A stretch of DNA of 64,000 bases from Paraniabella hibiscisoli (GTDB lineage: Bacteria > Bacteroidota > Bacteroidia > Chitinophagales > Chitinophagaceae), in the NCBI RefSeq assembly GCF_022512515.1, contig NZ_JAKWBK010000001.1, forward strand, positions 744,001 to 808,000, given 5' to 3'. A program made the translations under genes and the position numbers. The notes beneath the pieces were generated by a model. It ran no database searches. It was not told the DNA's origin and was given only the letters and a program-made list of their open reading frames with translations. The stretch's first letter is position 1. The number at the start of each line of letters is the position of its first letter. Below, one piece after another: positions 25,881 to 35,159 of this stretch.

Positions 25881-26404
25881 TTATATTAAATTGTTGATGA
25901 TAGACTTTGACTTACTGACGATTTCATTTGATTTAAATAATTGACTTTCTATTATAGCGCTTTCAAACAGCAGGTATACATGCGTTGCCAATAGCTCATC
26001 GCCGACTAATTGTTTAAAAAAATTTCTCAAATCGTTTTTGTGATCCTGGATAACAGTAAGAATGCTACCCTGTTCCTTTGATATTTCAGATAAGATATTC
26101 AGGAAACTACAGCCTCTGAAATCTTCTTTTTCATTCATATAGATAATGAAGTCGAACGCTGCAATAACCTTTGTTTTAATTTTTTTGATCTTGATATGTA
26201 ATTTAAAAGCTCATCAAACCAATATACATGCCTCCTATTCAGAAATTCAACACATAAGTCGTCCTTTGATTTGAAGTGTTGATAGAAGCTGGCTTTTGCA
26301 ACATTTGCTTCCTGTATGATCTGGTTAATTCCTGTACTATTATAACCCTGCTGATGAAACAAAATGGAGGCTTGGTCTACTATTCTCTCTCTTGGTGAAC
26401 TCAT
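25881..26404 (-). CDS. TetR/AcrR-family regulator (frameshift)
   Basis: The N-terminal helix-turn-helix is clear: RERIVDQASILFHQQGYNST, then GINQIIQEANVAKASFYQHF with the FYxHF motif, and KSKDDLCVEFL. The C-terminal ligand domain includes GCSFLNILSEI, the common opening of the sensor region in this subfamily. The frame breaks near 26167; restoring one base joins both parts to about 174 residues. I start at the ATG at 26404. A 14-bp inverted repeat (26448-26461) and a -7 box (26422-26429) lie upstream, so the gene probably represses itself. The co-directional DUF1348 gene is a likely target. Confidence 0.85.
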
Positions 26405-26421
26405 AATTCCTGATTGTCTAG

Positions 26422-26429
26422 CAAAAGTA
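26422..26429 (-). promoter_or_regulatory. Bacteroidota -7 promoter box of the tetR-like gene
   Basis: TACTTTTG on the minus strand, 18 bp upstream of the ATG at 26404. A TTG 23 bp upstream falls inside the operator at 26448-26461. Confidence 0.5.
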
Positions 26430-26447
26430 TGAAGAAAATAAATATAA

Positions 26448-26461
26448 ACAGACAAGTCTGT
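26448..26461. promoter_or_regulatory. Probable TetR operator
   Basis: ACAGAC-AA-GTCTGT is a perfect inverted repeat of two 6-bp halves with a 2-bp spacer, extended by partial symmetry (TA...TA) to either side. It covers the -33 region of the regulator's own promoter, a usual place for TetR autorepression. Confidence 0.6.
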
Positions 26462-26762
26462 CTATATATTTCTTAAAAAACTCTGACCATACCGAGAGAT
26501 CGTTTTGCAGGAAACTCCAAAATACAAAACGGATATCTGGCATCAATGGGATACACACGTCTTTAAATACTTAAGTCTTGCTCGTATGGTTTGTATTTAT
26601 TGCAAGTAATCTTACTATTAATTGCAGGGAACCCCTTCGGTATTTAAATCAGCTTTTTCAGCCATTTGTGTTAGCGAACTTTCTCGCTAAAGCAGTATAA
26701 AGTTGCCAGTACATGGCCAGGTTTCGTTCAGTAGGGTGCCGTTCTCTCCGATCATCGTATCC
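26462..26762. other. Gene-free intergenic stretch
   Basis: No gene seen. One perfect hairpin, TTAGCGA-actttc-TCGCTAA at about 26671-26690, has no T tract. The remainder is AT-rich. Confidence 0.4.
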
Positions 26763-27365
26763 TCAGCCGTTAAACATTTTATGTCTCCTTATTACCTTAC
26801 CCTGCCTTATTTGCAGGGCATGATACAAGGTAGGAACATCGTTAGCCCATCGTTTCAATGTAAAAATAATGGCTATTATTTCCAGCCTTGTTACCAGGCC
26901 AAGCCAAAAGCACATATTAAACAAGACGGTAGAATGACACTCCATAATAATCTCTATTAATGTTGCGAAAAGAACCAGGGTCCACATTTTAGCCCCGATC
27001 GAATGCGTTGCAATTTCTTTTTTAAACTTAATGAAACTTATAAGATATGCCAATAGCTCCAGCCCGATGAGCAAGGTAAGCTTTAAAGCTTGCGCGTTAA
27101 AAAAACCGGCGCATCTGATATATGCGGCAATTGTAACCGACACAAAAAATACCTGGTCAACTGTTGAGTCTAACCGTCTTAGTTTCTCAGTAGAAACATT
27201 CAGTTGGCGTGCAATAATGCCATCAAAAATGTCGCTCAACAATCCAATTGTCAGCAGCGAAATCGCAATCACCGGGAAATACCTGATTTCGACGATGCTC
27301 AGAAAAACTATTGTCAACCCCATTATAAGCCTCGAATAAATCAAGATGATAGGCAGTTTATTCAT
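26763..27365 (-). CDS. CDP-alcohol phosphatidyltransferase family protein
   Basis: A polytopic membrane enzyme of about 200 residues with five or six helices. The signature DIFDGIIAR (Asp45, Asp48, Gly49, Ala52, Arg53) and RLDSTVD (Asp66, Asp70) supply the metal- and CDP-binding residues of enzymes that transfer a phosphoalcohol from CDP-alcohols to a hydroxyl acceptor. The canonical glycine four residues before the third aspartate is replaced here by Leu62, which may mark a subfamily. The acceptor and product (a phospholipid head group) cannot be told. The frame is clean and there are no phospholipid genes next to it. Confidence 0.8.
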   Translation of the reverse strand: MNKLPIILIYSRLIMGLTIVFLSIVEIRYFPVIAISLLTIGLLSDIFDGIIARQLNVSTEKLRRLDSTVDQVFFVSVTIAAYIRCAGFFNAQALKLTLLIGLELLAYLISFIKFKKEIATHSIGAKMWTLVLFATLIEIIMECHSTVLFNMCFWLGLVTRLEIIAIIFTLKRWANDVPTLYHALQIRQGKVIRRHKMFNG

Positions 27366-27487
27366 CAGTTATATTATTAACAATTCAGTCCTTTTAATCT
27401 GACACAAAGAAACAAAACTGCAAGGCCGGCTTTTTTGATAAATGTCAAAATCTTAGTTTCACAGATCTGGCTCTTTTCCGCCCTTGC

Positions 27488-27534
27488 TGATGTTTATCAC
27501 CAGCAAGCGCCTCACCTGAAGTCAATCGACCGAT
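27488..27534. repeat. Dispersed short repeat TCACCAGCAAGCC (copy D)
   Basis: GATGTTTATCACCAGCAAGC, then CGACCGATCGTTG. It lies between the phosphotransferase start and the DUF6624 stop. Confidence 0.5.
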
Positions 27535-27574
27535 CGTTGAAACACTAATTATGTTAATAAACTGAAAGATGCTT

Positions 27575-28229
27575 TTATTTAGATAGTTGCGCGGATTTTA
27601 TTCCTTTTTTCTGATAGTTTTCTTTATTCATTTCATAGTGCATCATGGTCATCATATTTAAGTAGTTTTTCAAAGAATCGAGATTATACGCTTTCCTTAA
27701 CTTGTCAATATTAGCGGAGTCTGCGAGTCCGATTTTAGGGATGGCTCTGCCCGTGGTTTCCACTTCATAAGTTACTTGTGTTCCAAATAATTGCTTTTCT
27801 CCTGCATTTACTTTTACACGGTCGTACAGGTAAGCGTAGTTATTGGGATTGGCATTGTGCTTTTTACTTGCTTGTTCATCGACTTCAATACCTTTTTTGA
27901 AATTCAGGGTATTTATCACAATGCTGAACCAGTAGCCAGAAATGCTGCGAGCCTTCTTTTCCTACTTTATCAAAACCAGGAAACCCATATTGATCAAATA
28001 TAATCTCCACCTGCACTTTGTTGCTGGTAAAAACACTGTCTTTAAATTTTTCCCATTCTTCCCTGGGAAGTTCTTTGTATTTCCCTTGCGGAATATTTGC
28101 AGCAATCTGGTCAACATCTACCATGTCTTTCAATTGCTTTTGCAATAAGGCCTGATGGTCCGCTGTAAATTTTGCGGCGCAACCAGCTAAAATTCCGGAA
28201 ACTAATAGAAACAAAATGGTCTTTTGCAT
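27575..28229 (-). CDS. DUF6624-type lipoprotein (frameshift)
   Basis: Lipoprotein signal (LFLLVSGILAGC, Cys at 16) and then the DUF6624 pattern: GFPGFDKVGKEGSQHFWLLV, QHCDKYPEFQ, and after frame repair NPNNYAYLYDRVKVNAGEKQ and LFGTQVTYEV. One extra A near 27897 causes the break; removing it gives about 217 residues. The QHxWLLVQHxD and AYLxDRV motifs are characteristic. The biochemical role of DUF6624 is unknown, though it is abundant in Bacteroidota. The protein should be anchored in the outer or inner membrane. A -7 box lies 26 bp upstream of the start. Confidence 0.8.
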
Positions 28230-28255
28230 CGAAGTATTATTTAATTATGGATGCT

Positions 28256-28263
28256 CAAAAGTA
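28256..28263 (-). promoter_or_regulatory. Bacteroidota -7 promoter box of the DUF6624 gene
   Basis: TACTTTTG on the minus strand, 26 bp upstream of the ATG at 28229. Confidence 0.4.
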
Positions 28264-28414
28264 TGCGATACAAATATCCGTTATAAAGGTTTATAATGTG
28301 TATTCCCGTAGCCCGCACCTTTCTTTCATTCATAACTATCCCCTTCCGACTGCTCATCCGGGCTGACAGCTACGTCATCCATTAGTGTAATTGCGGCATA
28401 AAACAACGTAGAAA

Positions 28415-28473
28415 GAGATTCCTCGCCAGCTTCGCAGGTCTCGGAATGTCCGAAGGACTCCTTTGGAGACGGT
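28415..28473. repeat. Dispersed imperfect palindrome (copy 3 of 3)
   Basis: GAGATTCCTCGCCAGC, then GGTCTCGGAATGTCCGAAGG and GAGACGGTAG. Related to 6067-6104 and 15143-15183. It lies in a 398-bp gap (28230-28627) where I see no gene. Confidence 0.45.
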
Positions 28474-28627
28474 AGTAAGTGGCTGACATCCGTTTTAGCA
28501 TTATCGGTGCCTGCTCCCGTCCCGGCGAGCACGGGTGGGCGTCCAGATCATACGTGTATCAGTGGCATAAAATAACCTGTAAACATGGGCAGCTTTAACC
28601 TCTATCAGAAATTGGCCTTTAAGCTGC

Positions 28628-29373
28628 CTACTGCTCTTTAATAAAATCATACGCCGCCTGTATATGATGATAACCTGGCCTGATGAGGCCGAGGCGTGGA
28701 TTATTAAGATCGCTTATGACCAGCATGGTGAACGAAATGGTTACAAAGTAAATAACCGGCACCAGGAAATGAACACGGCTTTTAATACCATTCATAAAAC
28801 CCACCAGGAAGCCTATAAGCAGGGATACGGTAATTAGTAAAAGCATAATAAACACTGGTGTCCGCTCATAATTGGCATAGGCATACAGCGTAGCCGCCGC
28901 CATAATCTGTTCGAAATACCCGGAGATCTTATCCACCACCTCAGCTTGCTGCGGAGTTGCCTGTTTTTTAAAGCTTCTCAGGTTTTTCCAGTAGGCATCG
29001 CTCATTTTTTGGGCCGTGGCAAAAGTGGTCACATCGCCCGTTTTCTCATAAATCAGTTGGTTTTGTAAAAACCGGTCAGCATATTTTGGGTATACCGATG
29101 CATGGAATCGGGTAGCTCGCGACTATAGCGATACAACATGTCAATATTATTTACTTCCCTGTGCAGGTTGGCCGAGCGTTCCCGATGCGCATTGCCGGCC
29201 TGTAAAAATGTAAAGGAAATGATAAGACCAAAAATGCCAATAATGGCATTTTCGATGCCTGAACTTTCCCAGCTGCGTTTCTTTTTATATACAGCCCCAT
29301 AACGAATGCCAAGTATCAAAGACGTAAACAGCAGTAACACATAAAATATCATCCCCCATAGCGTGTTGAGCAT
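28628..29373 (-). CDS. DUF4239-type membrane protein (frameshift)
   Basis: Two frames join near 29050 (one base lost; the bridge reads LQNQLIYEKTGDV) to about 248 residues. Two hydrophobic helices at the N-terminus (MIFYVLLLFTSLILGIRYG, IENAIIGIFGLIISFTFL) and two near the C-terminus (VFIMLLLITVSLLIGFLVG, VHFLVPVIYFVTISFTML) bracket a soluble helical region with a run of charged residues. That layout is that of DUF4239, distant relatives of bestrophin-like channels. Transport function is only inferred from that relation. The neighbours do not inform on substrate. Confidence 0.65.
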
Positions 29374-29571
29374 AACGGTAATTGATTGGTTAGAGGTGAT
29401 TTACCAATTGAATATACTAAAAATGGCGGACTGTTGCTGACTGCTACTTTAAAAAGATTTATACGGGTTAAAAGCCGTGCCCGCTACCCATACAGGTATT
29501 GGGGTATTTTTGTTCACGCCGTAATATTCATATAATTTTGCGAAGGTATCAATCAGCTGAAAGACTGTATT

Positions 29572-31220
29572 ATGAGAAGAACCGCGAAAATTGCTCTTTA
29601 TTTACAGATACTGCTCATCGCGGTGTTGATGCTGTATGGATGTGGAAAAGATACCAATCCGAAAAAGACAGTTCTAGTGAAACCAATCCTTCAGTTGTTA
29701 AACCAGAGCCGGAAAAAATCACACTTTTACCCAACGCGGCCTACAGGGATACGTTACCACAAGGTGAAGGGACCTTACCTTTTGTTGCTACCAATAACAC
29801 ATTTGATTTTACGGGTAGAATTTTTAACGCCACTTCGGCCTACTCCCCCAACCTGTTAATGCCTCCAGGCATAGCCTCTGTTATTGCATTTACACTGGAG
29901 GGCGGCAGTAAACGCCCTACGGCATCTCTGGCTGCCACCAACAACAATGCCCTATCTCAGCTCTACGAAATGGGAGTTGAAGGCGGTAATATTTTTGTTA
30001 ACACCGGTGGAGGTAATTATACCTACCATGGGCCGCTGGGAACATCGCTATTGGCATTTGAACGAACCACCGGTAATAGCATTTTATATACAAAATATAC
30101 GGATGGAGTAAGAACGGTGCTTTACGATATGGGTAGAATGAGCGATACGTCTGCAAAGTTATATCCAAGGTTCAGTTCTTTAGAAGGTGGCACCAAACTA
30201 AAATATCTTCAATCGATCAATACCGTGGTGGTCAACGATGCGGGCAATCCTCTGTCGCAGATTTTTACATTCGAAAGCTATATCGATAATGCCTATTATG
30301 CCGCCAACGCCTTGAATGCAGGCGGCCAGAAATGCAAGAATGGGGATGCTGTAATAACCATCCCGGATAGCAAAGGCAATGTAAGTATTAAATATAACGG
30401 AGCCAGTGCTCCTACTCTTGGAATACCCAAATATTTAAATGGAAGTATTGCTGTAACCAATCAATCGGATGCAGTGTATCTTTCAAGTGAAGTGGCTTAC
30501 AATTCATCCGTTTCAACAACTGGCCTCTACAACCTTCCGGAAGAAGTAACGATGGTTTTTAGAAAAATGCCCGGAACTGATTGGGAGGCTATTTCAACAA
30601 CTGCTGATTACTACATTGGATTTGGTGGCGGCGCGCTTCGGGTAATGAGTCCTGCTGTTTTTTTACCGGGAACACTGCCCGATATTAATTTTAAAGTAGC
30701 TATCCTCCATGTTAGATTTTATAAAAGCGGTAGCGCCGATGCCGCTGATGTATGGCTGAATGGCATAAGCCTGGGAACAGTAACGACTTCCTCGGGAATG
30801 TACAGGAGCAAAAACAGGAGTATCAGCGTTCATACCAACGCAAGCGATCATGATTTGATTGCCAAATTTTATAAATCCGGGACCATTTCAGACCGGGCAG
30901 ATTATTTAAAGCAACTCAACACTTATTTTAATGCCAATGAAGGGCCTTTAGCTAATCAGCCTTATGCTTCCAATGTGACCAAATCCAAAAGCGGCAATCA
31001 ATACACTGCTAACTATGTGTACAATGGCCTTAAGCCTGAAAACGCCTCAGCGGTGCAATATCAATGGTATGAATTGATCAATAATGGAGCTTTCACACAT
31101 GTTCCCCTGGGCACTACGAAAACGATTACCTACACAGGTCCTAATGCTATAAGACCTACCATAAAAGTGGTTGACAGTTTAGGAAACAGCTGGCGGTATG
31201 TAAACGGGCTGTACGAGTAA
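29572..31220 (+). CDS. Hypothetical surface lipoprotein with lectin-like region (frameshift)
   Basis: The signal MRRTAKIALYLQILLIAVLM, with LYGC giving a lipobox Cys at about 24, runs in one frame, and the mature protein in the next. Restoring one A in the run near 29668 (NPKK then DSSSETNPSVV) joins them to about 549 residues. The mature region has low-complexity Ser/Thr/Pro after the Cys, a long beta-rich central part with a Gly-rich loop (EGGNIFVNTGGGNYTYHG) and a LamG-like stretch (KVAILHVRFYKSGSADAADV, WLNGISLGTV). The last 80 residues look Ig-like (YQWYELINNG). It may bind glycans at the surface, which is inference. Confidence 0.55.
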
Positions 31221-31385
31221 ATAGCTAAACATATATCTTATACATAAGAAAAGAACGAATAATCCATCTTCTAAAGCTGGAAGAGCTAAGGGAGAGTTTA
31301 CAGTTGCCTGCTAACCGGCGCTTGCTCAAAAGTTATTGATATATATTCGCCCTACATGTCTAATGATTAGCGGTTCCGCCTTTTG

Positions 31386-31393
31386 TACCTTTG
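31386..31393 (+). promoter_or_regulatory. Bacteroidota -7 promoter box of the GNAT gene
   Basis: TACCTTTG matches TAnnTTTG and lies 16 bp upstream of the ATG at 31410. No TTG is seen at the usual distance. Confidence 0.45.
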
Positions 31394-31409
31394 TATTATA
31401 TTTCTGTAT

Positions 31410-31910
31410 ATGAATTTTAGAAACGCAACGATCGAAGATCTGCAGGCTATAAGTGCGATTGAACATATATGCTTTCCGCCCAATGAGGCGGCCTCACAGC
31501 AATCTTTCACCCAAAGGCTTACCATTTTCCCCCAGTATTTCTGGCTATTGGAGGTAGAAGGCCGATTGGCAGGATATATCAACGGCATGGTCACCGATCA
31601 TTCAACTATTCATGATGCTATGTTTGAACATGCTGAGCTGCATGACGAAAATGGAGCCTGGCAATCTGTTTTTGGACTGGCCGTATCCCCGGAATTTAGA
31701 AAAAGCGGCTATGCAGGGAAACTAATGCAACATCTTATTAAGCAGGCTACCAGCCAAAACAGAACCGGTATTACCCTTACCTGTAAAGAGCACCTGGTGG
31801 GTTACTATACCAAGTTTGGCTTTGAAGACCTTGGCATATCCCAGTCAACACACGGTGGGGAAAAATGGCATGATATGACACTTCGTTTAAAATCAACAGG
31901 AGAAAAATAG
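31410..31910 (+). CDS. GNAT-family N-acetyltransferase
   Basis: A complete 166-residue acetyltransferase starting MNFRNATIEDLQAISAIEHI. The GNAT fold is marked by the beta4-alpha3 acetyl-CoA loop FGLAVSPEFRKSGYAGKLM (pyrophosphate-binding R-x-x-G-x-A/G) and the C-terminal strand-helix TLTCKEHLVGYYTKFGFED. The opening ICFPPNEAA and central WLLEVEGRLAGYING fit the arylalkylamine N-acetyltransferase-like branch. The acceptor amine is unknown. It directly precedes the DsrE-like gene by 15 bp on the same strand and is probably in one operon with it. Confidence 0.85.
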   Translation: MNFRNATIEDLQAISAIEHICFPPNEAASQQSFTQRLTIFPQYFWLLEVEGRLAGYINGMVTDHSTIHDAMFEHAELHDENGAWQSVFGLAVSPEFRKSGYAGKLMQHLIKQATSQNRTGITLTCKEHLVGYYTKFGFEDLGISQSTHGGEKWHDMTLRLKSTGEK

Positions 31911-31925
31911 CGATGAATTATTTAG

Positions 31926-32312
31926 ATGAAAACAGCAGTAACCATTTTAGTCCTGCTACAGCCCCCTGCAACAGTACTATGCATTATATGTTATTAATGA
32001 GTCGGGGCCTAAAATAAAAGGGTCATTGGCAATATCGCCAATGTATTGAAAGATCCCCGATTAGAAGGCAAGTTGTTTATTGAACTGGTGGTTTTTGGCG
32101 ATGGCATAGAAATGCTGCTAAAGGCTAATAATTACGAGGAACTGCTAAAGCCTTTGATAGCGCAGGGAGTGGTGTTTGTACAATGTATGAATACGTTAAC
32201 AGGGCGTGGTATATCGAGCGAAAAACTATATCCTTTTGTGCACTATGTGCCCAGCGCCAATGGAGAAATTATTTTACGTCAATATGAAGGCTGGGCCATC
32301 GTAAAGCCATAA
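31926..32312 (+). CDS. DsrE-family protein (two frameshifts)
   Basis: The DsrE fold is recognisable in YYALYVINESGPKIKGSL, NIANVLKDPRLEGKLFIELV and VFGDGIEMLLKANN, the typical order in small DsrE/YchN proteins. Two indels of opposite sign, an extra C in CCCCC near 31970 and a lost base near 32031, restore a 128-residue frame from the ATG at 31926 (MKTAVTILVLLQ) to the stop at 32312. The first residues are hydrophobic and could be a weak export signal, but related proteins are cytoplasmic. DsrE relatives handle sulfur or act in small complexes; the catalytic cysteine of true DsrE is not evident (a Cys occurs in FVQCMNTL). Confidence 0.7.
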
Positions 32313-32353
32313 GCCTGGCTTATGTGCGCAACGCCGGTTTTCTTACCGTTTGG

Positions 32354-32971
32354 CTATTCCTTTATAAATGTATTGACCTGGTTAATGAAATCCTCTGATG
32401 CATAGTTGGCAAAGCCCTCATGACGGAATACAACTTTTCCGGTCTTGTCTAAAACCAAAGTAGTAGGCAGGGTGCCGTTGTAAATGGCAGCAGGCACCGT
32501 AGATTTTGTTTTGAACATCGGGGTAATATAATTTTTCTTTGCCAGGAATCCTTTGCCTGCTGCCCAATCGTCATCTTCATTAATCATTAGAAAGAATATC
32601 TCAGGGTTGTTTTTAAACCTTGCATACAGTGTTTCAATGGAAGGGAATTCTGCGCGACAGGGAGGGCACCAGGAAGCCCAGAAATTGATAAAAACCACTT
32701 TTCCTCTCAATGATGCCGTATTTTGAACACCCCCTTTCTCGTCTTCAAAATCGAAACCTGATTCTAACTGAGGTATAGCAGCAGCTTTCTTTTCAATCTT
32801 TACATTGTACAATCCGGTACGCATCAGTTGCTGTATTACCCAGGACTTGGCTTCGGGACTTACGAACAGCGTAATGATGATAAGACCCATCAGGAGGGTA
32901 AATCCATGTTTACTTATAAAATTGCGTCCGCTCTTTTCAGCTATTTTCTGTTCTTTGTCGCTGCCTGTCAT
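32354..32971 (-). CDS. TlpA-family disulfide reductase, membrane-anchored
   Basis: A complete 205-residue protein. A basic N-terminus and one membrane helix (GFTLLMGLIIITLFV, about residues 23-40) anchor it. The thioredoxin domain follows in the periplasm, with NFWASWCPPCRAEFPS carrying the CPPC active site near residue 106 and the cis-proline loop LPTTLVLD. This is ResA/TlpA-type architecture, used to keep periplasmic cysteines reduced. No cytochrome c maturation gene is near. It is transcribed away from the polysaccharide-locus sigma factor. Confidence 0.85.
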   Translation of the reverse strand: MTGSDKEQKIAEKSGRNFISKHGFTLLMGLIIITLFVSPEAKSWVIQQLMRTGLYNVKIEKKAAAIPQLESGFDFEDEKGGVQNTASLRGKVVFINFWASWCPPCRAEFPSIETLYARFKNNPEIFFLMINEDDDWAAGKGFLAKKNYITPMFKTKSTVPAAIYNGTLPTTLVLDKTGKVVFRHEGFANYASEDFINQVNTFIKE

Positions 32972-33264
32972 ATAATCTACCGCTAAATCTGCTTGTCAAT
33001 AATTGATCTGCAAAAATACATACAATTAGGTCTTTATATAGTGAGACGCTCCTAATACCAGGGCGTTAAGGCCATCTGCCAGAAAATGGTTTGGCCAAAA
33101 ACATTTTTGAAAACCTTTTTTCTTACATTGCCAAAGGAAAATCTCTTTTGATACTTTGCCAGGCTCTTTAACTGCTGCCATTACAGGGTTGTTGAATGGA
33201 AGTGTACCATAGTGTATGATCCCTATAGATTGAATATAAACTTAAAAACAGACACAGGTTCTTT

Positions 33265-33831
33265 TTGAGCACGATAGCTGATATACAGGCGGGCAACTCC
33301 TTTGTTTTTGAACAGGTGTATGAAGAGTACTACCTGAAGTTATATCATTTTGTGTTAGGTAAAACAAGATCAGAATGGCTGGCAGAAGAAGTAACGCAAA
33401 CCACATTTGTGAAGCTTTGGGAAAACCGTCAACGATTGAATCCTGAAATTTCGCTTTCGCTACAGGTATTCAGAATTGCAAGAACGACCATGATCGACTA
33501 TATCAGAAAGCAAAATCACCTGAGCTTTGCCCTTACACAATTAAAAAATAAATCAGGCGAGGAGGCAGATCAGCTGGATAACGAAATAGATTATAACGAA
33601 ACCAACCGCAAACTGGCAAAAGCTTTAACAGAGCTGCCAGAAATGAGACGGAAGGTTTTTGAGCTCAGCCGCCTGGAGGGAATGAGCTATAAAGATATTG
33701 CGGAGCATTTATCTATTTCGGTAAAAACGGTAGAAAAACATATTTCAAAAGCGCTTCAGCAATTGAGGCCGCTTTTACACGGGCTGGTGATGATTGGATG
33801 GATTTTGAGAAACTTTATAAAAAATATATGA
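33265..33831 (+). CDS. ECF RNA polymerase sigma factor (polysaccharide locus)
   Basis: A 188-residue extracytoplasmic-function sigma factor. Region 2 is FVFEQVYEEYYLKLYHFVLG with EWLAEEVTQTTFVKLW; region 4 is LPEMRRKVFELSRLEGMSYK followed by the helix-turn-helix DIAEHLSISVKTVEKHISKA. The start is a TTG at 33265; no ATG lies in frame upstream before a stop, so either TTG is used or a base is wrong. A hydrophobic C-terminal tail (LHGLVMIGWILRNFI) is unusual. It precedes the FecR gene by 77 bp; together they form the standard transenvelope control unit for the following susC-like gene. Confidence 0.9.
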   Translation: MSTIADIQAGNSFVFEQVYEEYYLKLYHFVLGKTRSEWLAEEVTQTTFVKLWENRQRLNPEISLSLQVFRIARTTMIDYIRKQNHLSFALTQLKNKSGEEADQLDNEIDYNETNRKLAKALTELPEMRRKVFELSRLEGMSYKDIAEHLSISVKTVEKHISKALQQLRPLLHGLVMIGWILRNFIKNI

Positions 33832-33908
33832 CCGGAGTAAGGGAACGGCCGGTTACAAACGTATGTATTATTAAGGCGCCAGACTGAACGGTGCACATTG
33901 TAAGAAAA

Positions 33909-34963
33909 ATGGTTACCAAAGAGCAGATAGAAAGGTTTTTCAGGTATCAGTGTACTCCTTCTGAGGCAGATGCAGTGGTTCGGTATTTCGAGCAGCACCC
34001 CAATGAATTGGCACAGTATATGCCTGAGGAAGAATGGGTTGGCTACGAATTCAGCAATGAGCTCGATAGCCAGTCTGCAGGTAAGCTCCTCCATAATATT
34101 AAAAGCAGAACAGTTGGTGCCACTGTCGAAAAGAAAAGACCGGTTATTTATTACCTGGCGGCCGCCGCAGCAGTTATTGCGGTTGCTTTTTCGGATGGCA
34201 GTACCTGGTGAAGCAAAACCTCCCCGAAAAGGGCGATCCTGCTTTCCGGGTACGGTTAGTGGCGAATAATACAGAGGCGCTGATGAATATCATGCTTCCT
34301 GACAGTTCGCAGGTGGCATTATCACCCCATAGCAGCATTAGTTATAAAGAGCCTTTCCAGGATGGCAAACGCAGCATCGAATTAAAAGGAGAAGCCTACT
34401 TTGAAGTAGTTAAAAATGCACGCATGCCTTTTGTGGTAGCATCTTATCCATTAAGCACTACTGTTTTGGGAACCGTGTTTTCGGTGAAAAGCTTTGAAAA
34501 AGACCGGCAGATCAAAGTGTCATTATTTAAAGGTGTAGTAGCGGTTGGCAATGCCGATTCATCGCGCCCGGCAGTAAGAGCCCCGTTTTACTTATCACCA
34601 GGCGATGTTTTGACCTATGATAAACAAAACGGCCAGGTTCGTTTTATATCGGCCAAATCAACTCAGCCCTCATCTAATGATTCTGAAAAGGGAGGCAACA
34701 CATCCTTACCAGATAATACAATGGCAGACAATAACTGGTACATGTTCAATAATCAGCCCTTAACGGGTGTGCTCGATCAGCTGTCGCTTTTATACAACCA
34801 GAAAATATCCTATTCGGCTGAAGACCTGAGTGGTCTGTCTTTCATTGGCCGGATTGATAAAACGGATACGCTTGAAACCATTCTTCAACTAATAGGGCGA
34901 CTGAACAACCTCCAGGTAGTAAAGGAACCCAATGGCTTCCTGATGAAAAAGCCCGGTAATTAA
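33909..34963 (+). CDS. FecR-family anti-sigma factor (frameshift)
   Basis: Restoring one T in TTTT near 34191 (AVAF then FGWQYLVKQNL) joins two frames to about 351 residues. The cytoplasmic N-terminal part (EQIERFFRYQCTPSEADAVV) binds the sigma factor. One membrane helix (YYLAAAAAVIAVAFFGWQY) crosses the membrane. The periplasmic FecR domain carries LPDSSQVALSPHSSISY and SIELKGEAYFEV, followed by TTVLGTVFSVKSF. A C-terminal secretin/TonB short domain (FNNQPLTGVLDQLSLLYN) would contact the SusC-like transporter. It senses transport state and releases the sigma factor. The gene order sigma, FecR, SusC is classical. Confidence 0.9.
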
Positions 34964-35159
34964 TAGCCCCGCCCTATTGTTCAGCCACCGCCATTAAATC
35001 CTTACAAAAAATATTAAAAAAAGAAAAAAGAGGGTAGGGTGTTTTCAATCCTGAACGTATATGTATAAGAAGGGCATTGTAACGATTGCATCGGGCGCAC
35101 TTCTACCCGGTTCAGAATGCCTGTAATGATTGTTTGAAATTTAAACCATTTAATTAAGT

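Noticed and set aside
28326-28532. Minus-strand frame of 68 codons
   Set aside because: It translates a dispersed intergenic repeat and has no start signal or family resemblance.
33756-34094. Minus-strand frame across the sigma/FecR junction
   Set aside because: It is antisense to well-supported coding sequence and has no independent evidence.
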